64,000 bases of DNA from Actinomycetospora lutea. Lineage in GTDB: Bacteria; Actinomycetota; Actinomycetes; Mycobacteriales; Pseudonocardiaceae. Of the stretch, positions 16,631 to 25,905 are shown in pieces. The DNA lies in NCBI RefSeq assembly GCF_028737205.1, contig NZ_JAQZAL010000016.1:1-64000 (forward strand). The letters are read 5' to 3'. The translations under genes and the position numbers were made by a program. Numbering within the stretch: position 1 is the first letter of the stretch; each line of letters opens with the position of its first letter. Below the pieces are notes generated by a model. That model made no database searches. It was not told the origin of the DNA and saw only the letters and a list, made by a program, of their open reading frames with translations.

Positions 16631-17329
16631 CTACACCCGTCGACCGCCCCTGACCAGTCGCTTCGTCGAGCGCCGGAACGCCCACACGACGACGAGCGCC
16701 ATGACGGCGGTCAGCGGCATGCCCGTGACCACCTTCGCCACCGCGAGCCAGCCGGTCGCGTCGGCCAGGTAGAGGGTCTGGTTCACGGCGAACCGCCCGG
16801 CGAACACGACGGCCGCGAGCGTCGTGGCGAGGTCGTGGGCGCGCAGCACCGTGCGGTCCTCGCGCCAGGCGAACTGCTTGCCGTGGAACCAGCTCCAGGC
16901 CAGCCCGGTCAGGGGGCGGCGCGCCACGAGCGAGACCACGAGCGCGACCGTGGCGGCGAACGCGGCCCAAACGCCGACGAGGAAGAAGTCGCGCGGCGAG
17001 CCGGTCCAGACCGTCAGGGCGCCGGCGATCGCCACCCCGATGATGCCGCCCGACGCGGCCAGCACCTTCTCGCGGCGCACCGCCATCCGGTACACGGCCA
17101 GGGCCACCGCCGACGCGAGCGCGATCGCCGTGGTGACCAGGAGCGGGAACCACGCGTTGGCGATCGAGAAGACGATCGCGGGGATGTTCGTGCAGACGAA
17201 CCCCCACCAGCCGCCCATCTGCGCGAGGATCACCGCGCCCGGCGACGCGGGCGCCGCCGGCCCGGCCACCGGCACCGGTGCGGTGTCGGCGTCGGGATCC
17301 CCGGACACGGGGCGAGGCTCGGTGATCAT
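16631..17329 (-). CDS. DUF3159 membrane protein
   Basis: 232 residues with about six hydrophobic helices and the conserved DUF3159 features: MGGWWGFVCTNIPAIVFSIAN near residue 38, the RPLTGLAWSWFHG segment near 140, and a C-terminal half resembling the first. An actinobacterial family of unknown function. It is convergent with the TetR gene 7 nt away and stands alone. Confidence 0.85.
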   Translation of the reverse strand: MITEPRPVSGDPDADTAPVPVAGPAAPASPGAVILAQMGGWWGFVCTNIPAIVFSIANAWFPLLVTTAIALASAVALAVYRMAVRREKVLAASGGIIGVAIAGALTVWTGSPRDFFLVGVWAAFAATVALVVSLVARRPLTGLAWSWFHGKQFAWREDRTVLRAHDLATTLAAVVFAGRFAVNQTLYLADATGWLAVAKVVTGMPLTAVMALVVVWAFRRSTKRLVRGGRRV

Positions 17330-17412
17330 GTCGTCCCTCCCTGGTGCGCTGCCGTGTGCGCCACCAGGGCACGGTGTGCCGCTGCGGCACCCTCAAGCCG
17401 GTGTGGCCCGGG

Positions 17413-18159
17413 TCACCCGCCGCCCAGGGAACTCCGGTACGCGGCGAGCGCCGCGCGCGTGTCGGCGGCGGCGAACACGCCCGCGAACTCCTCGACGCTG
17501 CGCGCCGCGCCCTCGGCCAGCGGCGTGCTCTGCCAGGTCTCGAAGAGCCGCTTCTGGGCGGCGACGACGGTCCGGGTGTGGCCGGCGACCCGCCCGAGCA
17601 GCGCGGACACCGCCGCCTCGAGGTCGTCCGGGGCGACCGGGCGGGCGCACAGGGCGGCGAGCTGGGGCGCGTCGACGTCGTACACGTCGCCGGTCAGGAT
17701 CATCTCCTTCGCGTGGCCGAGGCCGACGAACTGCTGGAGCAGCGCGGCGTCGATCACCGAGGGGATGCCGAGCCGGACCTCGGGCAGCCCGAACCGGGCG
17801 CGGGTGGTGACCACCCGCAGGTCGGCGGCGAGCGCGAGCTCGAACGCCCCGCCCAGGCAGGGCCCGTCGACCGCGCAGATCGTCACCGCGGGGACCGTGC
17901 GGACGGCGGCGAGCAGGTCCCGCAGGGCGGTGATGAACGCGCGGGCGGCGTCGGGCCCGTCGAGGGCGAGGAACTCGTTGATGTCGACGCCCGCGCTGAA
18001 CGCCCGGTCGCCGGCGCCGCGGAAGACGACGGCCCGCAGCCCGCGGTCGTCGAGCAGGTCGGTGACCGCGTCGAGGTCCGCCCGGCGCAGCGCGTTGCGC
18101 TTCTCCGGCCGGTCGAAGGTGACGTGCAGGACGTCGTCCGTGCGCTCGGTGTGGACCAT
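17413..18159 (-). CDS. enoyl-CoA hydratase/isomerase family protein
   Basis: 248 residues, crotonase fold. FRGAGDRAFSAGVDINEF near residue 47 and AVDGPCLGGAFELALAADLRV near 95 form the oxyanion-hole regions; one catalytic glutamate of hydratases is seen in FGLPEVRLGIPS near 123. It acts on acyl-CoA thioesters, but the exact reaction cannot be set from sequence. It stands alone, with no other beta-oxidation gene adjacent. Confidence 0.85.
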   Translation of the reverse strand: MVHTERTDDVLHVTFDRPEKRNALRRADLDAVTDLLDDRGLRAVVFRGAGDRAFSAGVDINEFLALDGPDAARAFITALRDLLAAVRTVPAVTICAVDGPCLGGAFELALAADLRVVTTRARFGLPEVRLGIPSVIDAALLQQFVGLGHAKEMILTGDVYDVDAPQLAALCARPVAPDDLEAAVSALLGRVAGHTRTVVAAQKRLFETWQSTPLAEGAARSVEEFAGVFAAADTRAALAAYRSSLGGG

Positions 18160-18208
18160 TCCGCGCTCCCGGGGTTCTCGGCATCATGGACGGGAAGGGG
18201 GGGTTGCC

Positions 18209-18439
18209 GTGTCCGACGAGGAGCTGATCGTCGCGTTCGCGCTGACGCGGCTCGACCACCCGGGTCTGGACCTCGACGAGGTCGCCGCGCTGCTCGTGCG
18301 GCGCCTGGGCCCGGAGCAGATGGTCGGCTTCGCCGCGCAGAACCTCGCCGACCGCGGTGAGCTGCGCGGAGCGCTGTTCGACGCGGCCGTCGAGCGGGTC
18401 GTGCGCGTGGTGCTGGCGCTGCGGGACGCGGCCGACTGA
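18209..18439 (+). CDS. small hypothetical protein
   Basis: 76 residues from a GTG start preceded by GGGAAGGGGG. Acidic and helical (SDEELIVAFALTRLDHPGLDLDEVAALLVRR); no family recognised. It is divergent from the enoyl-CoA hydratase with 49 nt between. Its codon positions follow the local high-GC3 pattern, which supports coding, but it may also be spurious. Confidence 0.45.
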   Translation: MSDEELIVAFALTRLDHPGLDLDEVAALLVRRLGPEQMVGFAAQNLADRGELRGALFDAAVERVVRVVLALRDAAD

Positions 18440-18494
18440 GGCATCGGTCACAGCTCCTTGAGCGTGCCGTGACGGCACACCGTGGTGTGGCGGC

Positions 18495-20409
18495 ATGACA
18501 CAGACCGCCGACACCGCCGCCCGCCCACGCCTCCGCGACGTCGAGGAGTTCTTCGCCGACCCGGAGTTCGCCCACGCCACGATCTCGCCCGACGGGACCC
18601 GCCTCGCCTACCTCGCGCCGCGCCACGGCCGGACGCAGGTCTGGGTCCGCGGGCTCGACGAGGACCACGAGCAGGCGGTCTGCGTCACCCACGACGCCCG
18701 CCGCGGCATCAAGAACTACCACTGGACCGACGACGCGCGCTGGCTGCTCTACGAGCAGGACACCGACGGCAACGAGGACTGGCACCTCTTCCGCGTCGAC
18801 CTCGACGCCCCCGAGCAGGACGCGGTCGACCTGACCCCGCTGGCGCCCGGGTCGCGCGTGGTCGGGGTCCAGCCGCTGCCCTCGGCGCCCGGGCACGTCC
18901 TGGTGTGGATGAACCGGCGCCCGATGTTCTTCGACGCCTTCCGCCTCGAGGTCGCCACCGGCGCGACGACGCTGCACCACGAGCAGCCCGCGGTGGGGGC
19001 GAGCTACCTCGTCGACCGGGAGGGCCGGCCGGCGTTCCTCTCGCGGCTCGCCGAGGACGGGACGTACGAGTACTCCGCGGTCGACCCCGACACCCTCGAG
19101 ACTCGCCTCCTGCGCCGGATCGGCGGCCCGGAGCACCCGCTGGGCGTCCACCCGCAGATGTCGACCCCCGACGGGCGCGGGCTGCTGCTCGGGCTCTACC
19201 AGGACTCCGACGACCTGCGCCTCGTGCGCGTCGACCGCGACAGCGGCGAGGAGGCCGTCGTCGCCGCGGTCGAGGGGCAGAGCATCGACACCATGGGGAT
19301 GCTCTCGCCGCTCCTCCCGTCCACGGTCGTCGAGAGCGCCCGCACCGGCGAGGTGATCGCGGCGCGCTTCGTCGGCGACCGGCCGCGCATCGAGGTGGTC
19401 GACCCGGCCTACGCCGACGTCCTCGGCACGCTCGCGGCGCTCTCCGACGGCGTGCTGCACTCGGTGTCCTCGGACGAGGCGGAGCGGTACTGGGTGGCGA
19501 GCTTCGTCCCACGACCGCGAGCCCGGTGTCACCTGGCTCCACGACCGCGCGACCGGCGAGAGCCGCCTGCTGTTCCGCGCGTTCTCGCACCTCGACCCCG
19601 AGGAGCTGGCGCCCGTGACCCCGGTGCGGTTCACCGCGCGCGACGGGCTGCCGCTGCACGCCTTCCTGACCCTGCCCGTCGGGGTGCGCCGCGAGGGCCT
19701 GCCGCTCGTGCTGGTCGTGCACGGCGGGCCGTGGGCGCACGACACGTGGGGCTACGACCCGGAGGCGCAGTTCCTGGCCGACCGGGGGTACGCGGTGCTG
19801 CACGTCAACTTCCGCGGCTCGACCGGCTACGGGAAGCGGCACATCACCGCCGCGGTCGGCGAGCTCGCCGGCGCCATGCACGACGACCTGGTCGACGCGG
19901 TGCGGTGGGCCGTCGCCGAGGGCGTCGCGGACCCCGACCGCATCGGCATCTACGGCGGCTCCTACGGCGGCTACGCCGCGCTGGTCGGCGTCACGGTCAC
20001 GCCCGACCTCTTCGCCGCCGCGGTCGACTACGTGGGCATCTCGGACCTGGCGAACTTCATGCGCACGCTGCCCGAGTTCGCCCGCCCGCACCTGACGACC
20101 AACTGGTACCGCTACGTCGGCGACCCGGCGGACCCCGAGCAGGAGGCCGACATGCTGGCCCGCTCGCCCATCACCATGGTGGACCGCATCCGCACCCCGC
20201 TGCTCGTCGCGCAGGGAGCCAACGACGCCCGCGTCGTGCAGGCCGAGTCCGACAACATCGTCACGTCGCTGCGGCGGCGCGGCGTGCCGGTGGAGTACCT
20301 CGTCGCTCAGGACGAGGGCCACGGCTTCGCGAACCCGGAGAACCAGTTCCGTCTGTACCGGGCGATCGAGCACCACTTCGCGCAGCATCTCGGAGGAGAC
20401 CGTCTCTGA
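18495..20409 (+). pseudogene. S9-family prolyl oligopeptidase, frameshifted between propeller and catalytic domain
   Basis: About 637 residues if the frame is restored. The N-terminal beta-propeller (SPDGTRLAYLAPRHG, YHWTDDARWLLYEQDTDGNED) runs intact to YWVASFV near 19,508. The continuation HDREPGVTWLHDRATGESRLLFRAF is in the +1 frame, consistent with one extra C in the CCC at about 19,510-19,512. The catalytic domain is complete: GGSYGGYAALVG (nucleophile Ser), QGANDARV (Asp) and DEGHGF (His). As it stands only a propeller would be made, unless the GTG at 19615 gives a separate hydrolase domain. Probably a sequencing error or a recent mutation. Confidence 0.8.
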
Positions 20410-20440
20410 CCCCCGTCTCCGGGTCTCTCGAGGAGCCAGC

Positions 20441-20729
20441 GTGCAGGTCGCCATCCCGATCTTTCCTCGGTTCACCGCACTCGACGCGGTCGGGCCCTAC
20501 GAGGTCCTCCAGCGGCTGCCCGACGTCGAGCCGGTGTTCGTCGCCGAGCGGCGCGGGGATCGACATGGCGGTCCGTCTTGTCGCGCTCCTGGAGGACGAC
20601 ATCGCCGCGCAGGCGACCCCGGTGTTCATCGAGTACGACCCCGAACCGCCCTTCGACGCGGGCCACCCGAGCAAGGTCGGCGAGGAGGTCATGGCCCGGG
20701 TGCAGGAGTACCGGGGCGCGCGCCGCTGA
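20441..20729 (+). pseudogene. DJ-1/PfpI-family gene with internal deletion
   Basis: A GTG start with an AGGAGCC ribosome site encodes MQVAIPIFPRFTALDAVGPYE and on to VFVAE, the exact N-terminus of DJ-1/PfpI (ThiJ) proteins. After about 35 residues the sequence jumps, in a different frame, to AGIDMAVRLVALLEDD and EYDPEPPFDAGHP, the exact C-terminus of the same family. The middle of about 100 or more residues, including the nucleophile Cys elbow, is absent. The junction lies near 20,550-20,560 in a GC-rich stretch. This is a decayed gene, not a small functional protein. Confidence 0.75.
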
Positions 20730-20823
20730 CCTGCGGATCGTTGTCTTCTCGTGACCTGGTGTCGGAGCCCGTCAGGGCCTTTCCGGGGCGGCGTTGTCAG
20801 GGGTCGGGCCTAGCGTTCCGGGT

Positions 20824-22848
20824 GTGAGCATCGAGCACGATCTGGAGGCCGGACTGGCGGCCGTGCTCGATGATCGCGAGCCCGACGCCGACCTGGTCGG
20901 GGTGCTCGACGACATCGACCCGACGATGCTGACCGGGGAGGCGCTGGCCTCCTACGTGCGGGCCCGCTGGCGGGTACACAACCGCGCCGAGGCCCAGCTG
21001 CTGACCGGGCTGCGCGAGATGGGCACCGCGCAGGACGGACGCACCACCCGGCTCGGGTCGGCCGACGAGTTCTCCGGCGACGAGGTCGCCGCCGTGCTCG
21101 GCTGGTCGCGGGCAATGGCGTCGCGCCGCCTGGGCCTCGCCGACGACCTGTTCGCGCGCCTCCCCGCGCTCGGGGCGGCGCTGTGGCAGGGGTGGCTGGA
21201 CGAGCCCAAGGTCCGCGCGATCAGCGAGACGGTCGCCGACCTCTGTGACGACCACGCCCAGCACGCCACCCTCGAGGTGCTGCCCGAAGCGGCACAGCTC
21301 CCGGTCGGGGCGCTGCGCGACCGGGTCGAGGAGATCGCGATCGCCCTCGACCCCGACTGGGCCGACCGCCGCCGTCAGCGTGCCGAGGCGCGGGGGCGGG
21401 TGCTGCTCACCGCGAACCCGTCGGGGACGGCGACGTTGTCGTTCATCGACGCGCCCGGCCAGGAGGGCATCGACTCCGAGTCGCGCATCGAGACCCTCGC
21501 CGCGGCGGTCCGCCGGCTCGGGGTGCTCACCCCGATCGGGAAGCTGCGCATGCAGGTCGGGATGCGACTGCTCGACGGCTCCACCGAGGGCATGACCGAC
21601 CGCGACATCGCCGTCCTGCTCGCCACCGAGTACCACGCCGCCGACGACCCTGACGGCCCCGACGACGAGGGCCGCGGCGACGGGCCGGACGACGACGGAC
21701 CGGACGACGGCGGGCCGAACGACGACGGACCGGACGCCGGCGGGCCGGACCGCGGTCGAGGCGCTGCAGCAGACCGGGCCGCCGTCGGCAGCGACGCAGC
21801 GCCGACGCTGCCCGCGCCTCGCTCGCCTGCCGAGCAGGGCGCACTCGATCTGCCCGACCTCCCCGACCCCTCCGACCACGACGAGCCGGACGACACCGAG
21901 TCACGGGCACTCGAGACGTCCGAGCGACGCGCCGGAAGAGTGCGGCAGGGCACCGTCGAGGTGCGACTACGACTCACCACCGCGCTCGGACTCGACCAGC
22001 ATCCCGCCACCGTCCCCGGCTACGGCACCGTCACCGCGCCGTTGGCGCGTCACCTGGTGGCCCGCCGCCACCACGGCGAATGGCGCGTGGTGCTCACCAC
22101 CCCCGACGGCCACCTCCACCACGTCCTGCTCGCCCGGCGCCGACCACCCCGCCCCCGGACACGGGGGCGAGCACCGGGCGCGGCCCGGACCGGCGCGATC
22201 GTCGAACTCCAGGTTCCGACGACGATGCTGGCCGCGCTCGACCCCGACGATCACCCGGCCTGGGCGCCGCTGCTGCGCGAGCTCCAGCAGCGCCTCGCCG
22301 ACCTCGTCGCCACCGGGCAGCTCGGGCGCCCACCCGACGCCGACACGGGCCCCGACCGCTGGGCCCGTCGCCGCGCCGGCGCCGAGGCCGAACGCTGGGT
22401 CCGCGCCCGTGATCGGACCTGCGTCGCCCCCTGGTGCGGACGCCCCGCCCACCGCGCCGAGATCGACCACACCCACGACCACGCGCGCGGCGGCGCCACC
22501 CTGACCTGGAACCTCGGCGCCTGGTGCACCCACGACCACCGCGCCAAGCACCAGGCCGGCTGGACCGTCCGACAGCCCCGACCCGGCCACTTCGTCATCC
22601 GCACCCGCGCCGGCATCACGCACTCCACCGGGCCGAAACGGATCCTCCGCCTCCTCCCCCACCCGCGACCCGCCGCCGAACCCCGGCCCTTGCCCTACGA
22701 CGGCTGGCCCGACACCACATCCGAGGACGACGACGCCGACCGGCTCGCCGAGATCGGCCCCGAGCCCGCCGCCGGCCCGAGGACGACGACCGCGCCACCC
22801 CGGGAGCCGCCACCCGTCGACGACCTCGACGACCCGCCGCCCTTCTGA
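20824..22848 (+). CDS. DUF222 / HNH endonuclease domain protein (13E12 type)
   Basis: 674 residues. The N-terminal DUF222 region (about 1-270) includes ADEFSGDEVAAVLGWSRAMASRRLGLA. An acidic Asp/Gly/Pro repeat linker lies at about 275-320, and a C-terminal HNH nuclease at about 520-590: CVAPWCGRPAHRAEIDHTHD, then an Asn in TLTWNLGAWC and HDHRAKH. The HNH His-Asn-His residues and the zinc cysteines are present. GTG start at 20824. A common multi-copy actinobacterial family of unclear role, sometimes linked to mobile DNA. Confidence 0.88.
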   Translation: MSIEHDLEAGLAAVLDDREPDADLVGVLDDIDPTMLTGEALASYVRARWRVHNRAEAQLLTGLREMGTAQDGRTTRLGSADEFSGDEVAAVLGWSRAMASRRLGLADDLFARLPALGAALWQGWLDEPKVRAISETVADLCDDHAQHATLEVLPEAAQLPVGALRDRVEEIAIALDPDWADRRRQRAEARGRVLLTANPSGTATLSFIDAPGQEGIDSESRIETLAAAVRRLGVLTPIGKLRMQVGMRLLDGSTEGMTDRDIAVLLATEYHAADDPDGPDDEGRGDGPDDDGPDDGGPNDDGPDAGGPDRGRGAAADRAAVGSDAAPTLPAPRSPAEQGALDLPDLPDPSDHDEPDDTESRALETSERRAGRVRQGTVEVRLRLTTALGLDQHPATVPGYGTVTAPLARHLVARRHHGEWRVVLTTPDGHLHHVLLARRRPPRPRTRGRAPGAARTGAIVELQVPTTMLAALDPDDHPAWAPLLRELQQRLADLVATGQLGRPPDADTGPDRWARRRAGAEAERWVRARDRTCVAPWCGRPAHRAEIDHTHDHARGGATLTWNLGAWCTHDHRAKHQAGWTVRQPRPGHFVIRTRAGITHSTGPKRILRLLPHPRPAAEPRPLPYDGWPDTTSEDDDADRLAEIGPEPAAGPRTTTAPPREPPPVDDLDDPPPF

Positions 22849-22995
22849 GCGATCACGTGCCCGCTGGAGATCGCCGTCCGGACGGAGCGACCGTGAGCTG
22901 CGCCGACGGGCGCCGGTCTCGGTCGTCGTCGCCATGCCGGCGCGACACCGGCTGGTCCGGCGCAGCCCTCCGCAGCGCCCGCATCCGCGTCGCGC

Positions 22996-24942
22996 TCAGC
23001 AGTGGTCGCAGCAGCCGTCACCCTCTCCCGCGGCGACCGGGACGAGCGCAGGGGCAGGTACGGGCGGCATCTCCGGCAACCCCGCGATCCGGGCGGCACG
23101 CAGGGCGTTGCCGATGACGAGGACCTCGGCGAGCTCGTGCACGAACACGACCGTCGCCAGCCCGAGGACGCCCAGCGCGGCGAGGGGGATCAGCACCAGG
23201 ATGATCGCGAGCGACAGGCCGACGTTCTGGAGCATGATCCGCCTCGCCCGCCGGGCGTGGGTGAACGTCTGCGGCAGGTGACGCAGGTCGTCGCCCATCA
23301 ACGCCACGTCGGCGGTCTCGAGCGCGACGTCGGTGCCCATCGCGCCCATCGCGACGCCGACCCGCGCGGTCGCCAGGGCCGGGGCGTCGTTGATGCCGTC
23401 CCCGACCATGGCGACGGCACCCGCGGCCACGAGCGACGCCTTGTCCTCCGGCAGCAGGCCGGCGTGGACGTCGGCGATCCCGGCCCGCCCGGCGAGGGCG
23501 CGGGCGGTCCGCGCGTTGTCGCCGGTCAGCACCACGGTGCGCAGCCCCAGGGCCCGCAGGGACGCCGTCGCCGCGGGCGCCTCGGCGCGCAGGTCGTCGC
23601 GGACCGCCAGGGCACCGAGCACGACGCCGTCGCGGGCGAGGACGACGACCGTGGCGCCGGCGTCCTCGAGCGCGGCGACCCGCGCGGCCAGGTCGCCGGG
23701 CGCGACCCAGTCGGGGCGCCCGAGCCGAACCCGCGCGCCGGCGACCGTCCCGACGAGCCCGCGGCCCGCGACGGTCTCGACGTCGGCGGCCTCGAGCGGG
23801 TCGGACCCGGCGGCCGCCGCGACGATCGCCGGCGCCAGCGGGTGCTCGCTGCGCCGCTCGAGCGCCGCGGCGACGGCGAGGACGTCCTCGCGGGTCCCGG
23901 CGCCCGCCACGACCTCGACGACGCGCGGATCGTTGCGGGTCAGCGTCCCGGTCTTGTCGAGCGCGACGGTGTCGACCCGGCCGAGCTCCTCCAGCGCGGC
24001 GCCGCCCTTGATCAGCACGCCGTGCCGGCTCGCGGCGCCCACCGCCGCCACGACGGTCAGCGGGACCGCGATCGCGAGCGCGCACGGCGAGGCGGCCACG
24101 AGCACGACGAGGGCGCGCTCGATCCAGCGCAGCGGGTCGCCGAGCAGCAGTCCCAGCCCCGCCACCAGCACCGCGAGGACCAGGATCGCGGGCACGAGCG
24201 GGCGCGCGATCCGGTCGGCGAGACGCTGGCCGGTGCCGCGGTGCTCCTGGGCCTGCTCGACCATGTGCACGATCCGGGCGAGCGAGGAGTCCTCGGCGCG
24301 CGCGGTGACGGCCAGCTCCACCGCGCTGCCCGCGTTGATCGCGCCCGCGAGCACCCGATCGCCCGGGCCGACCTCGACGGGCACCGACTCCCCGGTGATC
24401 GCCGAGACGTCGAGGATCGTGGCGCCCTCACGGAGCGTCCCGTCGGTGGCCGCCCGCTCGCCGGGCCGCAGCAGCAGGCGGTCACCGACGACGAGCTCCT
24501 CGGGCGCGACCCGGTGCTCCCCGCCGTCGCGGAGAACCGACGCCGTGCGCGGCACGAGCGAGAGCAGCGCGCGCAGGCTCCGACGGGTGCGGTCGACCGC
24601 GTGGTGCTCGAGGCCCTCGGCGGTCGAGAACAGCACCCCGAGCAGCGCCGCCTCCTCGAACCGGCCCAGGGCCACGGCGCCCACCGCCGCGATCGTCATC
24701 AGCAGGCCGACGCCCAGGCGCCCGCGACGCAGCCCCCGCAGCGCCCCGGGCACGAAGCTCAGGGCCCCGACCACCGCGGCGAGCAGCTGGAGGCCGTCGC
24801 CGACCGGGTCGGGGAGCAGCCACCCCAGCCCCAGCAGCACCGCCGCGGCCGCTGCGAACTGCAGCTCGCGGACCCGCCACCACCCCCGGGCGGCCGGCGC
24901 CGGCGTCTCCTCGGGACCGCAGCACGCATCGGACACGGTCAC
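22996..24942 (-). CDS. heavy-metal P1B-type ATPase
   Basis: 648 residues. It lacks an N-terminal heavy-metal-associated domain; the N-terminus is short and Cys-rich (SDACCG). P-type signatures are present: TGES near 190, the phosphorylation site DKTGTLT near 327, GDGINDAPALA near 535. The transmembrane metal motif is SPC (near 284) instead of CPC, which is typical of the P1B-4 (cobalt/iron-type) group. The C-terminus ends GDGCCDHC, a possible metal-binding tail. GTG start overlaps the stop of the ArsR-type gene (GTGA), so the two form a metal-resistance operon. It exports a divalent metal from the cytoplasm. Confidence 0.87.
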   Translation of the reverse strand: MTVSDACCGPEETPAPAARGWWRVRELQFAAAAAVLLGLGWLLPDPVGDGLQLLAAVVGALSFVPGALRGLRRGRLGVGLLMTIAAVGAVALGRFEEAALLGVLFSTAEGLEHHAVDRTRRSLRALLSLVPRTASVLRDGGEHRVAPEELVVGDRLLLRPGERAATDGTLREGATILDVSAITGESVPVEVGPGDRVLAGAINAGSAVELAVTARAEDSSLARIVHMVEQAQEHRGTGQRLADRIARPLVPAILVLAVLVAGLGLLLGDPLRWIERALVVLVAASPCALAIAVPLTVVAAVGAASRHGVLIKGGAALEELGRVDTVALDKTGTLTRNDPRVVEVVAGAGTREDVLAVAAALERRSEHPLAPAIVAAAAGSDPLEAADVETVAGRGLVGTVAGARVRLGRPDWVAPGDLAARVAALEDAGATVVVLARDGVVLGALAVRDDLRAEAPAATASLRALGLRTVVLTGDNARTARALAGRAGIADVHAGLLPEDKASLVAAGAVAMVGDGINDAPALATARVGVAMGAMGTDVALETADVALMGDDLRHLPQTFTHARRARRIMLQNVGLSLAIILVLIPLAALGVLGLATVVFVHELAEVLVIGNALRAARIAGLPEMPPVPAPALVPVAAGEGDGCCDHC

Positions 24943-25298
24943 ACCTCCTCGACCACCGCCGGCCCCAGCACGGCGCGGACGAGCTCCCCGCCGACCGGCG
25001 TGAGCCGGTACATGACGAGCTTGCCGTCGCGCCGCGAGGTCACCAGCCCCGCCGAGCGCAGCGCCCGCAGGTGGTGCGACGCGAGGTTCTGCGCAGTGCC
25101 GACCACCCACGCCATGTCGCAGACGCACAGCTCGTCGCCGGCGAGGAGGGCGGCGGCCACGGCCAGGCGCGTCGGGTCGGCGAGCGCCCTCCCCAGCGCG
25201 GCCCGCGACGCCAGCGCCTCGAGGTCGGGCAGCGTCGTCCGGATGCGCTCGGCGTGCGGCAGGTCGAGGCACAGCAGGTCGCACCGGTCGTCGTTCAC
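24939..25298 (-). CDS. ArsR/SmtB-family metal sensor, CadC-like
   Basis: 119 residues. Winged helix with ELCVCDMAWVVG then ASHHLRALRSAGLV at about 57-85. Cys6, Cys10, Cys58 and Cys60 correspond in position to the Cys7, Cys11, Cys58 and Cys60 metal site of CadC, which senses Cd, Pb and Zn. It probably represses its own operon with the P-type ATPase downstream. GTG start at 25298; the AT-richer sequence just upstream (CTAACGAACGTTGG) is a plausible operator area. Confidence 0.87.
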   Translation of the reverse strand: MNDDRCDLLCLDLPHAERIRTTLPDLEALASRAALGRALADPTRLAVAAALLAGDELCVCDMAWVVGTAQNLASHHLRALRSAGLVTSRRDGKLVMYRLTPVGGELVRAVLGPAVVEEV

Positions 25299-25381
25299 GC
25301 CAACACGCTAACGAACGTTGGAGCGTCAGGACAGGGCCGGCGGCGGTACCGTGCGGGCACGGCCGACGGCGAGAGGACCAC

Positions 25382-25675
25382 GTGGACGAGCCCGACGGGA
25401 CAGCGACCCGAGCCGCGGCGCGACGCCGCGCTCTCGCCGCGGCGAGCGGACGCGCGGCCGGCGGGCGGGGCCTCGCCGATCGGGTCCGGCCCGACGAGCG
25501 CCGGCGCTACGTGTTCCAGGTCGCGACCACGTCGGCCTTCGCCGTCGCCTGGCTCGTGGTCTGGTTCCTGACCGGCTCCTGGATCTTCCTCGCGCTCGCC
25601 GGCGGCTTCCTGCTGCTCACGGCGCTCGCCGTGGTCGCGCTGCGCGTGCTGGGAAGACCGACGGACCGGACCTGA
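25382..25675 (+). CDS. hypothetical two-helix membrane protein
   Basis: 97 residues from a GTG start, with GAGAGGA upstream. The N-terminal 40 residues are basic and Ala/Arg-rich; two hydrophobic helices follow at about 45-63 and 67-89 (SAFAVAWLVVWFLTG and WIFLALAGGFLLLTALAVVALRVL). No family recognised. Divergent from the metal sensor. Confidence 0.6.
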   Translation: MDEPDGTATRAAARRRALAAASGRAAGGRGLADRVRPDERRRYVFQVATTSAFAVAWLVVWFLTGSWIFLALAGGFLLLTALAVVALRVLGRPTDRT

Positions 25676-25905
25676 GAGCCCTGAGGGTCTCTCTGCGCCC
25701 GATTGCGACATCCAGGGCATTCGCGACGTTGTTCGGCGCGGCCGGCGGTCCGGTGGGCGGTGCCGCGGTCCACGAGCTCTCAGCTACGCGGTCGCCGGAT
25801 CGGCCCGTCCCTAGCGTGATCGTCCGCAGGACACCCCTGCCCCGGCGCCGACCCGCGGACGAGCTCCCCCGTCCCCGGCGTCGCGGGCACCGTCAGGAGG
25901 TTCCC

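Noticed and set aside
20441-20729. Intact small protein with DJ-1-like N-terminus
   Set aside because: The family's C-terminus is present but in another frame and the active-site region is missing, so it is a deletion remnant.
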